Shown here: piece by piece, positions 32,881 through 46,900 of the stretch
Numbering within the stretch: the first letter of the stretch is position 1
Layout of the letters: every line of letters starts with the position of its first letter
Assembly: GCF_000003815.2 (NCBI RefSeq)
Contig: NC_049994.1
Span: 7,445,789 to 7,509,788, forward strand
DNA length: 64,000 nt
Reading direction: 5' to 3'
Origin: Branchiostoma floridae
Taxonomy: Eukaryota > Chordata > Leptocardii > Amphioxiformes > Branchiostomatidae
The notes under the pieces: model-generated
Told to the model about the DNA's origin: nothing
Databases searched by the model: none
What the model saw: only the letters and a program-made list of their open reading frames with translations
Made by a program: the position numbers and the translations under genes

Positions 32881-32934
32881 ATTAAACATTAAAGAACATA
32901 CATTGTCATCATATTTTTCAAGTTAGCTTTTATT
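32881..32934. terminator. Candidate opposing polyadenylation signals of MRPL32 and TGFBR2
   Basis: Plus strand: ATTAAA at 32881-32886 and 32888-32893. Minus strand: AATAAA at 32934-32929. If used, the convergent transcripts end within about 50 bp or overlap. Many weaker A/T-rich alternatives exist. Confidence 0.35.
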
Positions 32935-33835
32935 GAGGACTTCCCTCCAACAAGAATTCATCCATATTATTATTTGTGCTTTCAGCAGGACATATTTACA
33001 AGAGTTAATATGTACAAAATAGTTAATAAACATAACCGCCAGTCAGTAAATGCTAGGACAGAAAATAAGTGTCAATCTAATCACAACATATCATCTTCAG
33101 TAAAAAAAAAGTAATTTTCTGGCACACCAACATTAGCTTACAAGTTTTCTTTTCAAAACATTGAAAAAACTTATACTAAAATGAATGTGATACAGCATCA
33201 ATTACATTAATAACATTTACTTTGTGTGTGCTACTTTGTAACTGAGTGGAAGGATGACTGCAAAGGTCAGAGTGTCAGGAAGTAGAGGTCAGAGTTGATA
33301 GAACTAGTCATCAATCAGACTTATTATCATTTGCTTCTGTAATGTCTCATTGTGAAATCAAGAACAATTCTAAGATGGTCACTTAGCACAAAGTTAACTT
33401 CATGTGTACTACGTTGTTACTGTGACTATAAAAAGAAATTTGTAGTATCTGTGCAATTATAACTTATTAGAACTCTCAAAATTTCACTATGTTATATTAT
33501 AAGGAGTGTATATCATATACCAACAGAAGAAGCAAAGAATCTATACATTTGATGTCACACGTATGTTTTTCTGGCAGTCACATTTAAAAGAAATGTTACA
33601 TAATGGTAAAGAACAGTCTCCCAGAAAGTGAGTTAAAACAAGTTCTCAGAACTTTGAAAATGAAGGATGAAAGAAAGAGAGAGATGGCGACCAGCAACCA
33701 CATTTAGTAGCTAGAAAAATAGAATGTTATGTATACATGTTTATACAGAACTATTTACAATACTCCCTATTACACAGGGAAGAAAGGGCACTTTTGTACA
33801 AAATTACTTCAACTTCACTTGGCCATTGGTTGTGG

Positions 33836-33985
33836 TGTCAACCAATCAGATGGCAAAGAAAGCTGGCAAGCAACCAATCAGTATGCTGTATGATAGACCA
33901 ATCAGATTGGTCCCTAATATCTGTGATATTTTAGCCAATCAGATGGAAAATACAGCAGGCAAGTCAACCAATCAGCATTCATTTG
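33836..33985. repeat. Cluster of five CCAATCAG motifs in TGFBR2 3' UTR region
   Basis: CCAATCAG or CCAATCAGA recurs at about 33842, 33873, 33898, 33936 and 33968, within 150 bp. Reverse CTGATTGG occurs in other introns here. It may be a degenerate repeat element and not regulatory. Confidence 0.5.
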
Positions 33986-34755
33986 CTTCAAGAATTTCAG
34001 TTATGCAAATCAATTTTTGCAAAAAAATGTCATGATTCCCTGGGTTACAATTTTTACTTTGTGCGTCAATTTGCTCAGAATCATTACACTTCATGTTCAC
34101 AATATTCCTACCACATTACAACAGCCACGCTAAAAACCGCTACAAAAATGTCCAATCCATCTAAATTTCCAATCCAACTACATCACAACTTCTGTGAGAT
34201 TCAATTTAAAGGTTACATATTCCCCCAATGAACTGAAATCTCACTAGTGTGTTAGTAAAAAATATATTACCCAACAAAACCTGCAATAAAACAGTTCCTA
34301 AAAAGTAGCAGTTATAATCTGCTTTGTGACCAAAACTTAAAGCATATTTTGTATCTCTACATTTGTAAAAGTACTGCAATTCATTGAAATTTATAGAAAA
34401 TGATTGACTCAATATGAAGCCTACACATTGAAAAATTAACTCATTTTTGTTGTAGCTACAAGCTTGATTAGATATGCTGAGATATCTATTTACAAGTTCC
34501 GGTTTTCCAAACCTAAAAATAGTATGCGGACGAATTGCACAAAATCGGAATACAAAAGCCATATGCATCCTTTTGAAGAATCTTAGACTGAAACAAGTTT
34601 CTAATTCGTAAAAGTCCCTGCAGGGCTGAAACAAGTTTCCAAATTGTAAAACACCTTGCCGAGTAACGTTCTGTTTCACTATGTAACTTATATATGTAAA
34701 GCATCTGAAGGCTAGGTAAACAAGCATTTGTACAGCTCTCATCTTTGAGTCTTGG

Positions 34756-34953
34756 TTATACATCTGTTTCTTCAATATATCTGGTTTTTGGTCTTAAGGG
34801 TTCTTTTTCGTCATCTTCTGAGTCTATAGTGATGGCGGTGAACTGGCGCTTCTGTAGTTCGTTTATTCTCTCCTCTGCGCACGACGCGGTGATGCGAGCC
34901 TCGCCATCGTGGTCCCAACAGTCCTCGATGATCTCTGACATTCGGCACAGCCC
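34756..34953 (-). CDS. TGFBR2: TGFBR2 last coding exon
   Basis: 198 bp. [30 protein letters not shown] completes the kinase; a tail rich in Asp/Glu ends RYIEETDV and TAA at 34758-34756. Confidence 0.96.
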   Translation of the reverse strand, partial: GLCRMSEIIEDCWDHDGEARITASCAEERINELQKRQFTAITIDSEDDEKEPLRPKTRYIEETDV

Positions 34954-37900
34954 CTGGAAAGGTCAAAGGTCATAAGGTCAAGGGACAAAGTACCAAATGC
35001 TTACAGCAGCTTTAAATGCAATCTTAGCAATATTAGAGCTTTAAAAGTGGAGATAATCTGGATGAAGAAATCTGTATAAAATTGGTATCTACCGCACTAT
35101 CTTCCCATATTCATATCATCATTTCATACTTTGACTTTTTGAGTGGTTAAGAATGGCGCAGAAAAAAGCTGAGCAAGGATTCCCTAAATAATGTAAACCA
35201 CAAAAATTACACTTCACGCCGTCCTCATTACACCACTACTGTGGAATCAAATACTAGTATTTCCTCCTTGAAAGTTGGTATGGAATAGAACAGAGTTGCT
35301 TCATCTTATTACATAGAAAAGTGCCCCAAGACTTTGATAATTGAAGTTCTACATCCCTGACTGACTGGGGCTAAAATTGCTTCTAATAGCTATATGTTTA
35401 GCCTCCATAGCAGGCTCTCTATGGAGGCTATATATGTTGCCCTTAAGAATGTTCCCATTGCTAGGAGACACCAAGCTTAGCTCACCTGATGTACCAGCCA
35501 ACCAGGTGGGATGTCAGGCCTCTCTCGTCCACGGATCACCACGTCTTTCATGGTGTCGATCCCGGGGTGGTCGCCGCTCAGCTTGTCAGCGTACGCGGGT
35601 TGGTAGGGGGCCACATCTACAACAACAATACGCAAGGTCACACAACAACTCTCGTAGTAATGAAAAAGAAACATGTTTGTTATAGTAATCACTCTTCGAT
35701 TAACGTGCTAGCTATTATGCTATAGAACGTGTCCATGAGTAGTTATCAGTGTCCATCGTCGCCATATTGGAGCTCATAAGCTACAGTATCATATTCAAGA
35801 CTTGACACCAAGATGGCCAACAGCTGGCAATGCTATGACTCTTTCATGATGGGTATCATCTTTTCAACTGGAAAATTAGTGGGGTCATGTGGCATAATAG
35901 AAAGATGTTCGACCCATAACCCAGAGGTTCTGGGTTCAAATCTGCTGATTGGCTACCAATCTTTGGAAAGGCACTTTACATGACTTTCCTCACTTCACTC
36001 AGGTGGAAATAAGTACTCTACGTGGTTAGGGCTGTCCATTGGTCCAAAGAACCCACCACACCTATCAAAAAAGTGTAGTGAGGAAAATCATAACAGGTGC
36101 CTTTCACTAGGACACAAGATCTGGGACCTCTGGTTCTGGGTCAAACACTCTGCCGTTACGCCACACAACTTCACGACAAATGTTGATGTTGAATAAGAAA
36201 AGCCCAGAATACTGACCTCCAGTGACCTCACACCTGGCGAGCATCTCCCACAGTACCAGTGCCATGGCGTACACGTCAATCTGTTTGAAGGACTCCAGGT
36301 TTACCAGGTTCACACGGGACTCCAGCGCCTCAGGGGCCATGTACCTAGGTGTGCCCACCTGTCAACATAGATAGGTTTTAGTACATTAAGTACAGTTGTT
36401 GATAAGACAAACTTACATGTATGCATTCATCAAATATCTGCACTTCTTCAATACAAGAGTTTAGGACTTCTTGGCTGTGCAATGACATTTTGTTACTTAA
36501 GTTCTTGAATCTTCTTACAACGCCTATGGTATCTATGAACTTGTTCTCTTTGAATGCACACTTTGTTTTTTCCTTGTGCTCTCGAATTAGATTCCGAGTT
36601 TGTAGAGAATATCATCCCTCTGTCAGCCAATCAGAGAACACTTCTACCTAAGGAAAACATTTAGGCAATGCTCTGATTGGCTGAAATGTCGACAGCTGGT
36701 TAGAGGCCGTGGCAACCAAATTTGAAATGTTAGCCTGATTTAGCATATTGCATTGGCAGAGGTGAGGCTTTGGTAGTAGAATGGCAGGTACATATAGTTC
36801 TGGTGTAAGCTTGATAACAGACAACTGAACTGAACTGACCTGGCCACTGTTAGCGTACTCTTCCACCCTTATTGTGGGGTCCAAGTTGAGAGCCAGCCCA
36901 AAGTCAGCCAGGCAGCAGGTTCCGTCACTCTTCACCAGCACATTCGAGCTCTTCACATCCCTGGTCACATTAATAAAGACAGCGGTTATAAAAAAAAACT
37001 TTCATCCATTCATGACGCAGCATTTCGAAAAGGTCACGTGATGAAAATTGGTGGGGCCGTGTTGCCAGAGGAAGATAAAAGGCGAGAAAAATTGTTGATG
37101 AAGAAAGGAAACTTAACATTGACTGCCTATATACGGCTGGTAAATATATACATATATCATTGCATGAAAATAATATTATGTGGTTTTTTAGTATCTTCCG
37201 ATATGAATCCAAAAATAACTTGCAATTCACAACATTTCATGCAGGGCCTCTGCCCTGGTGTATCAGCCAACCATTTGTCCTTCTTATTGAGGAAGGCTAC
37301 CAGCTAATCATGTCGCCGTCTACGGTTAAAATACAACGTGATTGGCTGGCAGCTTTTCCCAACAACAGGAGTATCTGATTGGCTGATGGTTGACCAACAC
37401 TAATGCATTCAGAAGGGCAGATCTTAGACTGTTGAGCCAGGCTTGATACTGTAATCGTGACACGCAGTGGGCCTGACATCAGAGGATGGACCAAGAGGGT
37501 CATCTCACCTGTGAGCGATCGGCATCTTGGCCGCTCCGTCCGTGGCTCTGTCTGCGTGCAGATAGGCCAGCCCTGCCGCTGTCGTCTGACTCATCACAAT
37601 CAGCTGTTCCCACGACAGCACGTGACGTCCGAGGTACGCCCTCAGACAGCCGTTACTATGGTAACTAGTGATGAGCCAGTACTGCCTATCGATGCCACTA
37701 CCCCGCTCCTCAGCTGTCAGAAAGTCTAAGATGTTGGGGTGCTTCAAGGCTGGGTCTGAGAAGATGTCCTTCTCACGTTGCCAAGATTGCTTCTCATCGT
37801 AGCGGAAGATCTTAACGGCGACAGTAACGAATCTGTCCTCGCTCTCTTGAAACAGTTTTCCCTTCCAGACTTCTGCGAAGCGTCCCTTCCCGACCGAGGT

Positions 37901-40900
37901 GTCCAGTTTGATGGGTAAGTGTTCCTCGTTGTGATTCAGAGTGTTTTCCAAGCTCGGGTCGGCCACCTCCGAGTCGAAGTCGTCGAGCTTTATTTGGTAG
38001 TTTCCGTTGCCGTCCTCGAGCTTGGTGCCGAAGATTGACGAAGGCGGGGTCTTCGGGTGTCTCCGGCGGTAGAGAACGTACGCGGCAAAGATGACAAGGA
38101 CCAGGACCAGGATGGCGGGGATGATGGTGACGATACCGATGAGGACACTGGTGTTGTCTGGTCCATAGGCTCTGTCAGCTGGGAGGGAACAGAAAATAGG
38201 ATTTAAATCACTGTGAACACACACCAATACAAACATTCAAAATTATATTTCTGATTATCAAGATTCATAGAACAACCTGCTTGTTAACTTCAGTTTGCTT
38301 GTGTCTCGAAGAAAAACTCTACAGCCAAAGATACATGAAAGTCTGTGCATATTATTTGCAGCATTACAGTCACTAAGCGGACGCGCATAAGATTGCAAGT
38401 CGCATCAATATCGGTAGATGGCGTAGTGGGAACATGTGCGTTCGTGTATTTGGATAGTCAAGTACCGTTCGCGCAGTGGGTGGCCAATGTTGTGGAAGGT
38501 GTCAACAGATATGTTAAATGTTGTTCTTTCTTTAGACCTTGTATTTGTGGACTTAAAGTGGCTCTTAACCTTTGCCGTATTATGTAGACTTTCGCTCAAG
38601 AGACGAGTAAGACCTCCATGTTATAACGTTATCGGATAATAAATATACGAAGTACCTTTGGATACAATGTTTAAAAATATATGACATTCCAACAAGTAGC
38701 CGATCTGTGAACGCGTCGCACCAATCTTTCGTCACTCATTTGTACTTCGTAGTGTACATGTTTCCCAACGTATGTTGTTCTTCCTGGCACCAATACGACA
38801 GCACTTTTTTGAAAACTTTCACCGGTCCTTTGAGATAAAAGCGACCCTCCGGCTCCAAACCCTCTTGACTTGGTGCCCCAAAGTCTACCATAAGGTTCTG
38901 TTCTTTCTTGACGTTTGACTTCAGCTACAAGTCCAAGTTTACGTTCCAGTAACCACTTCCTTTAGCTGCTGATACGTGTAGTAGATGAACATGTGATAGC
39001 GGGGCTTCTCTTCCGCTTACACCAGGCGTCATCTCTAGTGGCTACACTTCACAGAACAACTCGGGAACATCTCAATATAAACAATTATCAATGGCAGGAA
39101 GGATGGATTTAGTTTGTAGTGGTAGAATGATGTTTTTATTGGCAGACAAAATTATTTGTGTGTTTTTTTTTACGTTGTTAATTCCTGTGTATGAAAATGG
39201 AAAGTTTGTGAAGTTTGAAATTTAGATCAAAATAGCAACGGAAACAAATATTAAAACATTTTTTTTCAAACCGTAGCCCGGTGGGGCAGCTTTCGGGGAC
39301 AAAAAGTATGATATAAAACTTTAATAAAAGACACTTAACTACACAAGACGTAAAGAGAATAGTCGTGCCCAATATTTGTGTATATTTTTCTTATTTTAAG
39401 TATACATTTCTATTTTTCGTTTCCACAAACAGTCCGGCCTTGGTCCCGTTGGGAAATTTGACGTCATTAGCCAATAGACGGGAACGGTTTTGATCCACTC
39501 ACACTACGAGGGACCAATGCGCCTTTGAATTTCTTGAGTCAGCATAAATGTTGGACTCCCTCCAAGAACTTGAGGAAATAAAGAGTCAAGTCACTGCCGC
39601 GAAAGATGACATTTCCTGTAAGTTACAGGAAGGGCGTAGATTTGCGTAAGGGGGTAGATGATCTACTGGTATACATATTTTTGGACCGCTTGTCGGTGTC
39701 GTGCCAAATTTATGCTCCGCCAAATTTGTTGCTACGTGGAGTAGTGAGCGTGCTTTTATCGAGAGGGTTAGAGTATAGGGACCGGGTTAGGATAGAGTAG
39801 GGTTTACCAGGTTTAATACAGTTAAGATTGGGGGTTTATCAGTTATCAATTTATCAGTTAGGTTAGCCAGCAAAATCATTGGGTAGAGAACTCTACTCTA
39901 CTCTCTCTACTCTAAAGCCTCTCTACTCTAAACTTTTTCGATAAAGCGACTATGTAAACCCAAGGACGCTATATAACGTCCTTGTTAAACCCTTGTTAAA
40001 GTGTCGGAGCAAATATTTGACAGGGGCTAAAATCTGGCTTGACACCGGACGTCCATGTCCACACATTATAGATATGACAGATCATGACACGCACAGAACA
40101 ATTTATTTTCTTTCACTATTCGGGCTGCCAATTCTTGCCATTTGATAGATGTCAACACTTAATGAACTTTCTTCCCTCAGCAAAACTCAATCCTGTATCA
40201 CTCAATAATTTTGCCCACGGCATCCGGTTTCCCAGATGTCGATACGCCCCCCTCCCCCATCCCCTTGGCACACGTCCATACACGCGGTGCCCACGTCATG
40301 CCCACTCTATTCCTTGACAACTTCCCACGGGACCAGTCTTTTACTCCAAATCAGGAAAACGTTGGCGAGAGAAAACATACGACGGCCTAGTAGGTTAGTG
40401 AGTACCTCAAGTTTGTATAGGAGAGATACAATCGAAATTTGGTATACTACTGGTCAATACTATATTACTAATATATCACCATTACACGGGGTCAGAGCGA
40501 CTACAATACGTAGTATAACGTTCTTCTTCTTTCGGTTGAGGCAGCCGCCTTCATCTAATTGAAGATTATGCTGAAAGAAAAAACTTACTTTCTATAAAAA
40601 AAACTCGTGGGCGTCTGTCATAGAGGCTAAGACATATCCACGATATATATGAGAACGTCGTGAATATGTCGTATTGAGCTATCATTGTCTTTCGATACTC
40701 GAGTAATTGTCGAGAAAACGTTAATACTCGATTAATTGTCGACAAACGTTGGTGGAAGATTGTGATGTTGTGTCTGACTCTCAGAGAAGCCAGTCTGTCA
40801 GAAAACTGCACGATCTCTCAACCCCAACATCTGCTGGGAGATAACACTTGAGTCTCAGTCTGTCTGCACACTTGTCCCGTATACAAACCAGACTTGTCAC

Positions 40901-43900
40901 GTGCCATCACTGTTGTATCAGGGCTGACGTCAGAGTTGCGTTGCGCGGTAGGGTGTGACTTAAAATCCTTGAAAATCCTTCTTTTCCTTGAAAATTTTTG
41001 CCCAATCTGGGGACTTTTTGAGTTAGAAGAGACAGGTAGGGTCTAAGCTGTCCTGTTTGGGTCAAAATTTGTTCAGTTCAGCAGTTCAGCTGGTGTAAGG
41101 ACAGGTTTTAGTTATAGGGTGCTACTGGTTGTATCAGGAGGGAAAAGGGGTCAGAGGTGAGGTTTCTTTCATAGAGCGAGCTTTTCTCCGAGAATGAGCC
41201 AAACAACCCTCTGTTTTCTTTGAATACTTATAAACTAGACCCAAGTGACTTTCTGGTGGAGAAGAATTTTAAAGATTGAACTATGGGTTAGTACTTTTTT
41301 GAAGCCTTCATTCGGTGTATTTCAACATGCTTGTCAATGGGCAGCCCTAACTTCGATGTCTGACCATCAGACACACACGTCTGGGAAAGGTGCTTCAGAT
41401 TCGGTTCCAGGGTGAGACAGAGACAGGACAGCGCCCTCTGGCGGAGGTGCACCGTCATCACCCCTACCAAATGTCATTTCCTCACATCGCACGTCTAACC
41501 AAGCGGCGGCAAAAATGATCTCCCATACTCTCCAAGCAGAGGTTGGTGGGGAAGATGTGGCCTTCACAGCAGATACATGTACCTGCTTTTTACCCAGCAC
41601 GTCAGAAAAAAAGAGAAAGAAACTGGACAAGTGAGGGACTGTTTATTCAAACGTCAAGACAGAAAGCCTTTAGTTTCATGGATCCTATCACGAGTGTATT
41701 TAGAGAGACTGCTTGCAACATGTGAAACTACACTGATGTGAGTTTTTCTCTCGCGCCCCCACTTGAGTTAGTTTGAGTATGCACAGCTACTTTGGAGAGG
41801 TTTCAATCCGCGTGACTTCCTATTTTGTCTAGGACAGGAGACAAGACAGTCATCTTTGGCCTTTGATGCAGGGTGATTCATTCATTTTGTTCGCAAAGTG
41901 GAAACAGGTTCGAAAACATCACCCGAACCTTCGAATTCTCTGTTTGATATTGACTACTATGCAAATTTGGACGGTGCAGAAACGAATCAGTGCCAGTTTA
42001 AATTACAACCAATTTTCTGTGCAATACGGTAAGAAAACAAAGACAATTCATTTCCAATCAAAATCTAAGGAACATTTATTTACATGATATAAGTAGTTTG
42101 TAGATTGCAAATTTGTGTATTATCATAGTATAATCATATCTTCCAGACATAGTCTTCTATTTCGATGAAAATTTAAACAAGCTGCGCTCTTAAAACAATA
42201 ATTGAAATGTTTTCACAAAGCAGAATTCTTCCACTCTTACGTCAGTTCATATTTGTTTTCCTAAGTTCACAGCTATAGTAAACACAGAGGTCGTAAGGTC
42301 ACACCCCGTACACGCCATGTTGTTGTGCCACTAACACTTGGTTCTGACTTGAAGAGACTCGCCGAAGTGTCTTAAGACTAGGACAGGTTTGAGGCACACC
42401 TGTTGCACGGAACTTACACCTGTGGGAACTGAAGAGGAGAGGAAGAAGGAATGTACAGTAGCGCCGCATTTTTGCCCTGTTGGTCAGCTGTGAGTGGACA
42501 CTTGACCAGGACTTTGGACAGTGGGTTCTTTTCTTTTTTTAGATTCGTCCTCGAATTTCCGAGTTTTTATTCCTGTGCGGCACATCTTTCCTGTTTTATC
42601 TGTATAACCAAATCAAACCAAACAGTAACTGAACAGTACATAGTGACTGTTTGATGCTCGCCTTGAGATGTGCACTTTGGCTCTGTCTGTCTGACTCAGG
42701 TTTTGTGTCAGACGGTTGAGGAAGTCGTCCCATCTGTTCCACAACTCACAAGTCAGACTCGCGAGGGGAAAAACTCCGTCAAGCCGTGCCCTGCCGATCT
42801 TGTTTGGTGGAGAGAACGAGGTTTGCAGACGAACTGTCGAAGCTGAGGGTGACCGACCGACACAGGATGTGTCATTCGTGAGAGGGGGAGGGGGGTCACA
42901 GTACTTCTGACAATCAAAACTTCCGACACGGAGCGAGGATGGCCAATCAAGAACACGTTTCTAACTTTAGGGTACGCGCGTGTGTGTGTGTGTGTGTGTA
43001 TGTGTGTGTGGATATTAGGTCAGGGGGGTTGAGACTATGATTGGATCCAAAAAAACACAATGGACCCTAGAAAGGCAACATTTTCGAGAAAATGCAGAAG
43101 GTTTCCCTCCCAATAATTTGCCTTTTACAAAACCTTTGCTCTCGTTGTTGTAAAAGCTAATACGTTGATGTCGTTGGTAGTTCTAATAAAGATTAACTCT
43201 GATTGGTTCATAACAGAAGAAGAAGAACACACCAGCAAAACAATATATTTTCCCTTCGGATAACAGAATGACGAGGAAAAAACAAGAAAAGGACACATTT
43301 AAATGAAACTTTGAAAGGCAGAAAAATTAAGGCAAAAGAAAAAAGATTACAAACGCTGGCATACTTTGTAAAGTTGGGGAAGAAATGTTGGTCTTTTAGA
43401 AATGAAATTTAGATTTTTGGAACGTCTTCATATTCTTTTTGCCTGAAGTTGTATCACAAGCTGGACACATCTGGTCTTGAACTTTTTCCAACATATCGTG
43501 ACGTCATCACCCTGAGGAGGAAGTATCGCTGCCACGAATCTGTCTACACGAACCATCTGCTATGGATGTGAGACCTGGCGAGGCGCGAATCTGTCTACAC
43601 GAACCATCTGCTACATGAATGTTTAATCCCCTAGGTGGTGATTGCAACATGTGCAGACGAACTTGACCCAACTGCCCAATAGATGTTTTGTACACTGAAT
43701 AACACACCTTATCTGGTGATAATTGAAACGATATTAGAACCCTCAGAGGGTCTCGTAGATATTGTAGAGTTGTAGATTTCAACTATCTATGATCATCTAT
43801 GTTCTGTAGTAGATTTTTTTAGAAGTCTAGTGCGTGTCGCTTATGTAACACCAGTTTGGACACATACCATAGCGAATGTACAGAAATTCTCTTCGTGCCA

Positions 43901-46900
43901 AATTGTAAATTAGAAGTCTGCACGCGAACAGAAACGTCTTGTTAGCCTTTAACACTAAGTGCAGCTGATATCAACAGCACCGAATGGGGTAGTCTTGGTC
44001 GGTATTGTCGATCGCGAGGAAACAATCAATCCAAAAAGTTCGCGCGTCTACAATTCCAACACTAAGATTGGAGACTTTTTGCAAGGAAAATTTAAGAAGC
44101 CATCTACAACGTAGCTCTACAACCATCGATCAACAGAGACGGGGGCGCCATAGGCTTTCTGCAACTTATGATCTACTGCTCACCGAGTCACGTGTTCTAA
44201 TTCTGCATAGCATGACGTCACAGGAACAGCTCATTTCTTGACAAAGATTGGAGTTTGGTAGTTGAATATTTCGGTCCAAATTTTTGGTGTTGGAGATTAC
44301 ACAAAAATTCATTGTTATTGGTTCTCTGAGTAAGTTTATTATGACAGAAAGGATGGAATATAAAGACTTACCACTAGCAGTGGCAGAGCTACCCACGAAG
44401 TGATGGTTGGACTCACCCCCTGGACGGACAGTGGGATCGTCCCGTCCAGGCCCTGCCATGGGATCCCAGGGGAAACCGCCCGACCCCACGGGGGGAGACG
44501 GAGAGTCATTTGGATCCAGTAGGAAGTCCGGGGGGATGTCTCCTCCCGACTCCGGGACCGAGGGACGGTCCACTCCTGCACGGGGGATGATGATCTCTCC
44601 GTTACACTCGTCCGTCCCGCACAGACAAGTGTACATCCCCGGAAACTGAGCGAAAAAAGAGGTCAAGATTAAGGATTAATTTTTGTAATCATACAGAAAC
44701 AGTGAAATAAAAGCAAGTTGACTTCATATTCATAAACATTAAAGCTTGTTTTCCTTAAAATTAAAAAAAAATTCTCCGAGATGATGAGGATTCTTCTTAA
44801 CTACTAATTACTAGCATCATTTTCTACTTCATTTCCCGCCTTTCTCATTTGATGTTATTTCATTTTTTTTCCTTTTTGTTTTCCTATTCCTCATTCTGTC
44901 TCTGTACAGTCGTAACTTTGTTATGTTGGTAGTTGATGCTTACTGTATCATCTGCCCTGCATTCGTCCTCCTGAGGGTTGTTGAAGTTGAAGCCGGGCCA
45001 GCATCCCGTCTGCACTTCATACGTCATCTCTGCCGTCTGGTTGTCCACCACAGGGTACATGGACGCGACGCAGCCATCGCCCTCCCCCTCGCACACCTTG
45101 ACGTAGTCGCACCTGACGTCACAACGTCCCGTGACGTCATCGCACACGGGCGTCGTTCCCTCGCAGGCGCGGCACGACGTGGCGGCCCGGGCGGGCGACA
45201 TCAGAGCAAGCGCTGTGGAGACATCAACAAGACAAAAATGTCAAATGATTTTCAAAGATGGCGGCGGCCGTAGCTATCATGCTAAAGGCATCGCCCTTGG
45301 AGCGTCGCTAAAAATTAGAACTTACGAAGCTCACAGTAGTTGCCTTGCTGTGTTTTAGAGGTTGAAATTACAAACGCTATAGGAGGTTCCCCTTGGGGAA
45401 TTGTTGTCATTTTTTTTTTTAACCGGGTAAACTTCAACGGCATCAAATAAGTTTGAAACAAGGACAAGCTCAAATCCTTGTCATTCTTTTAAAGGAGTAA
45501 ACTTCAACGACATCAAATAAGTTTGAAACAAGGACAAGTTCACGGCCGTATCTGGTGAGTCTCACGTAGTTGCCCCGCACCTGTTACTGTTCTCCAGACC
45601 TTCTGACAAGCCGCGTACTGCAAACTACAACTGTCATAAACGGAGGGCGCACTAGGGGTTTTCCACAAGCCTTGATATTTTCGTGACAACAACAACGTCT
45701 CGTATTTTCCCAAGTCTATGCCACTTACCCGACATGTCACTTGCCTCCAATTGACAAACTTTTCAGTTGTTAAAAGATACTAATAAATCCAGTAACATTT
45801 CTTGAAACAAGAACTAAGAGAAACACGAGGCATACCGCCAGTATGTTTCCGTCCGAAGGTTTGATGCAGGTTGGTGGTGACATCCCCGCGTTGATAAAGC
45901 CACATACAACAACACATGAGTCATACGTGAGAACACCAGCCCACAGTACTCCAACACTAGTTTAACAACAAACACGGTATTTCGGCTGGTGATCCTTTAA
46001 AAGCAGTCAGGCGAGGAGACAGAACCACACAACCACACCTGAGACTACAAACATGTTTACTCAAAACTTCAACTTGTGTCATTAAGTGTAGGGAGACAAT
46101 AGTAAAAAGGGAGTGGGCTACAGTATCAAGTGTCGGGCCATACATGGGCAATGATAGATGTCTGTACTAATGGTGAGCTTCAATTGGGTTTCAAAAAGCC
46201 GCTAGGGGGCCCAAATCTCCACCACCCACTCTCTACCATTCAAAAATCACGACCACAGCACACTTAGAACACAACATATCAAAATCACCGCTGCAGGACC
46301 ACAGGATGTCGCTAGGTGGCTCATTATTGGACTTGAGACCTTTGTTTGTTTGTTTTTCTTTGAATCCTACCCACCTACTACATATCATAAGGATTCCTCA
46401 AAGACTTTTCGTGTTACGGGTGAAACAAACACACACACACACACGCACACAGACACATACAAATAAACGGCACCCAAAACATAACCTTCGAAGGTGATAA
46501 CCATGTTCCAAAATCTATGTTAGTACATTGATCTTTTTCTGTTTAAAAAGTATTTTTCATAACTAAATATAACAAGTTGTACAACTGCTGAATTGATGGA
46601 TAAACATAGACGATATACCCGTGAGAACTGTACGGGGGCGAGGTTAGGAATGCGGATTTTAGCATCTTCCTATGTCTATTATCATGCAATGAGGCATCTG
46701 GAATCTATTGAATCTGACATTTCTAAATCCCTCCCTAATATTAGTGACTGGAATTCCGTCAATCCACAAATCTAGACAAAATCAGAAAAGTCCTATTCTG
46801 CTTTGATGCGATTTTCTGTACAATTGAAACTTTGACAAATCTTCACCTAAGAATGGCATGCTTTTTAACAGCCCCACTAACATCTATAATGATTCTCCCC

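Larger units (their letters stand above)
38179..44371. other. TGFBR2 intron 3
   Basis: 6.2 kb without recognisable TGFBR2 coding sequence. It contains a candidate start exon of another gene at 39548, short tandem duplications (40686-40753; 43530-43612, period 55), a TG run at 42970-43010 and scattered CRE motifs (39463, 40923). Confidence 0.7.

Noticed and set aside
46593-46775. 60-codon plus frame ([20 protein letters not shown]...) just outside the left arm
   Set aside because: Slightly protein-like, but isolated, without splice signals and not recognised.
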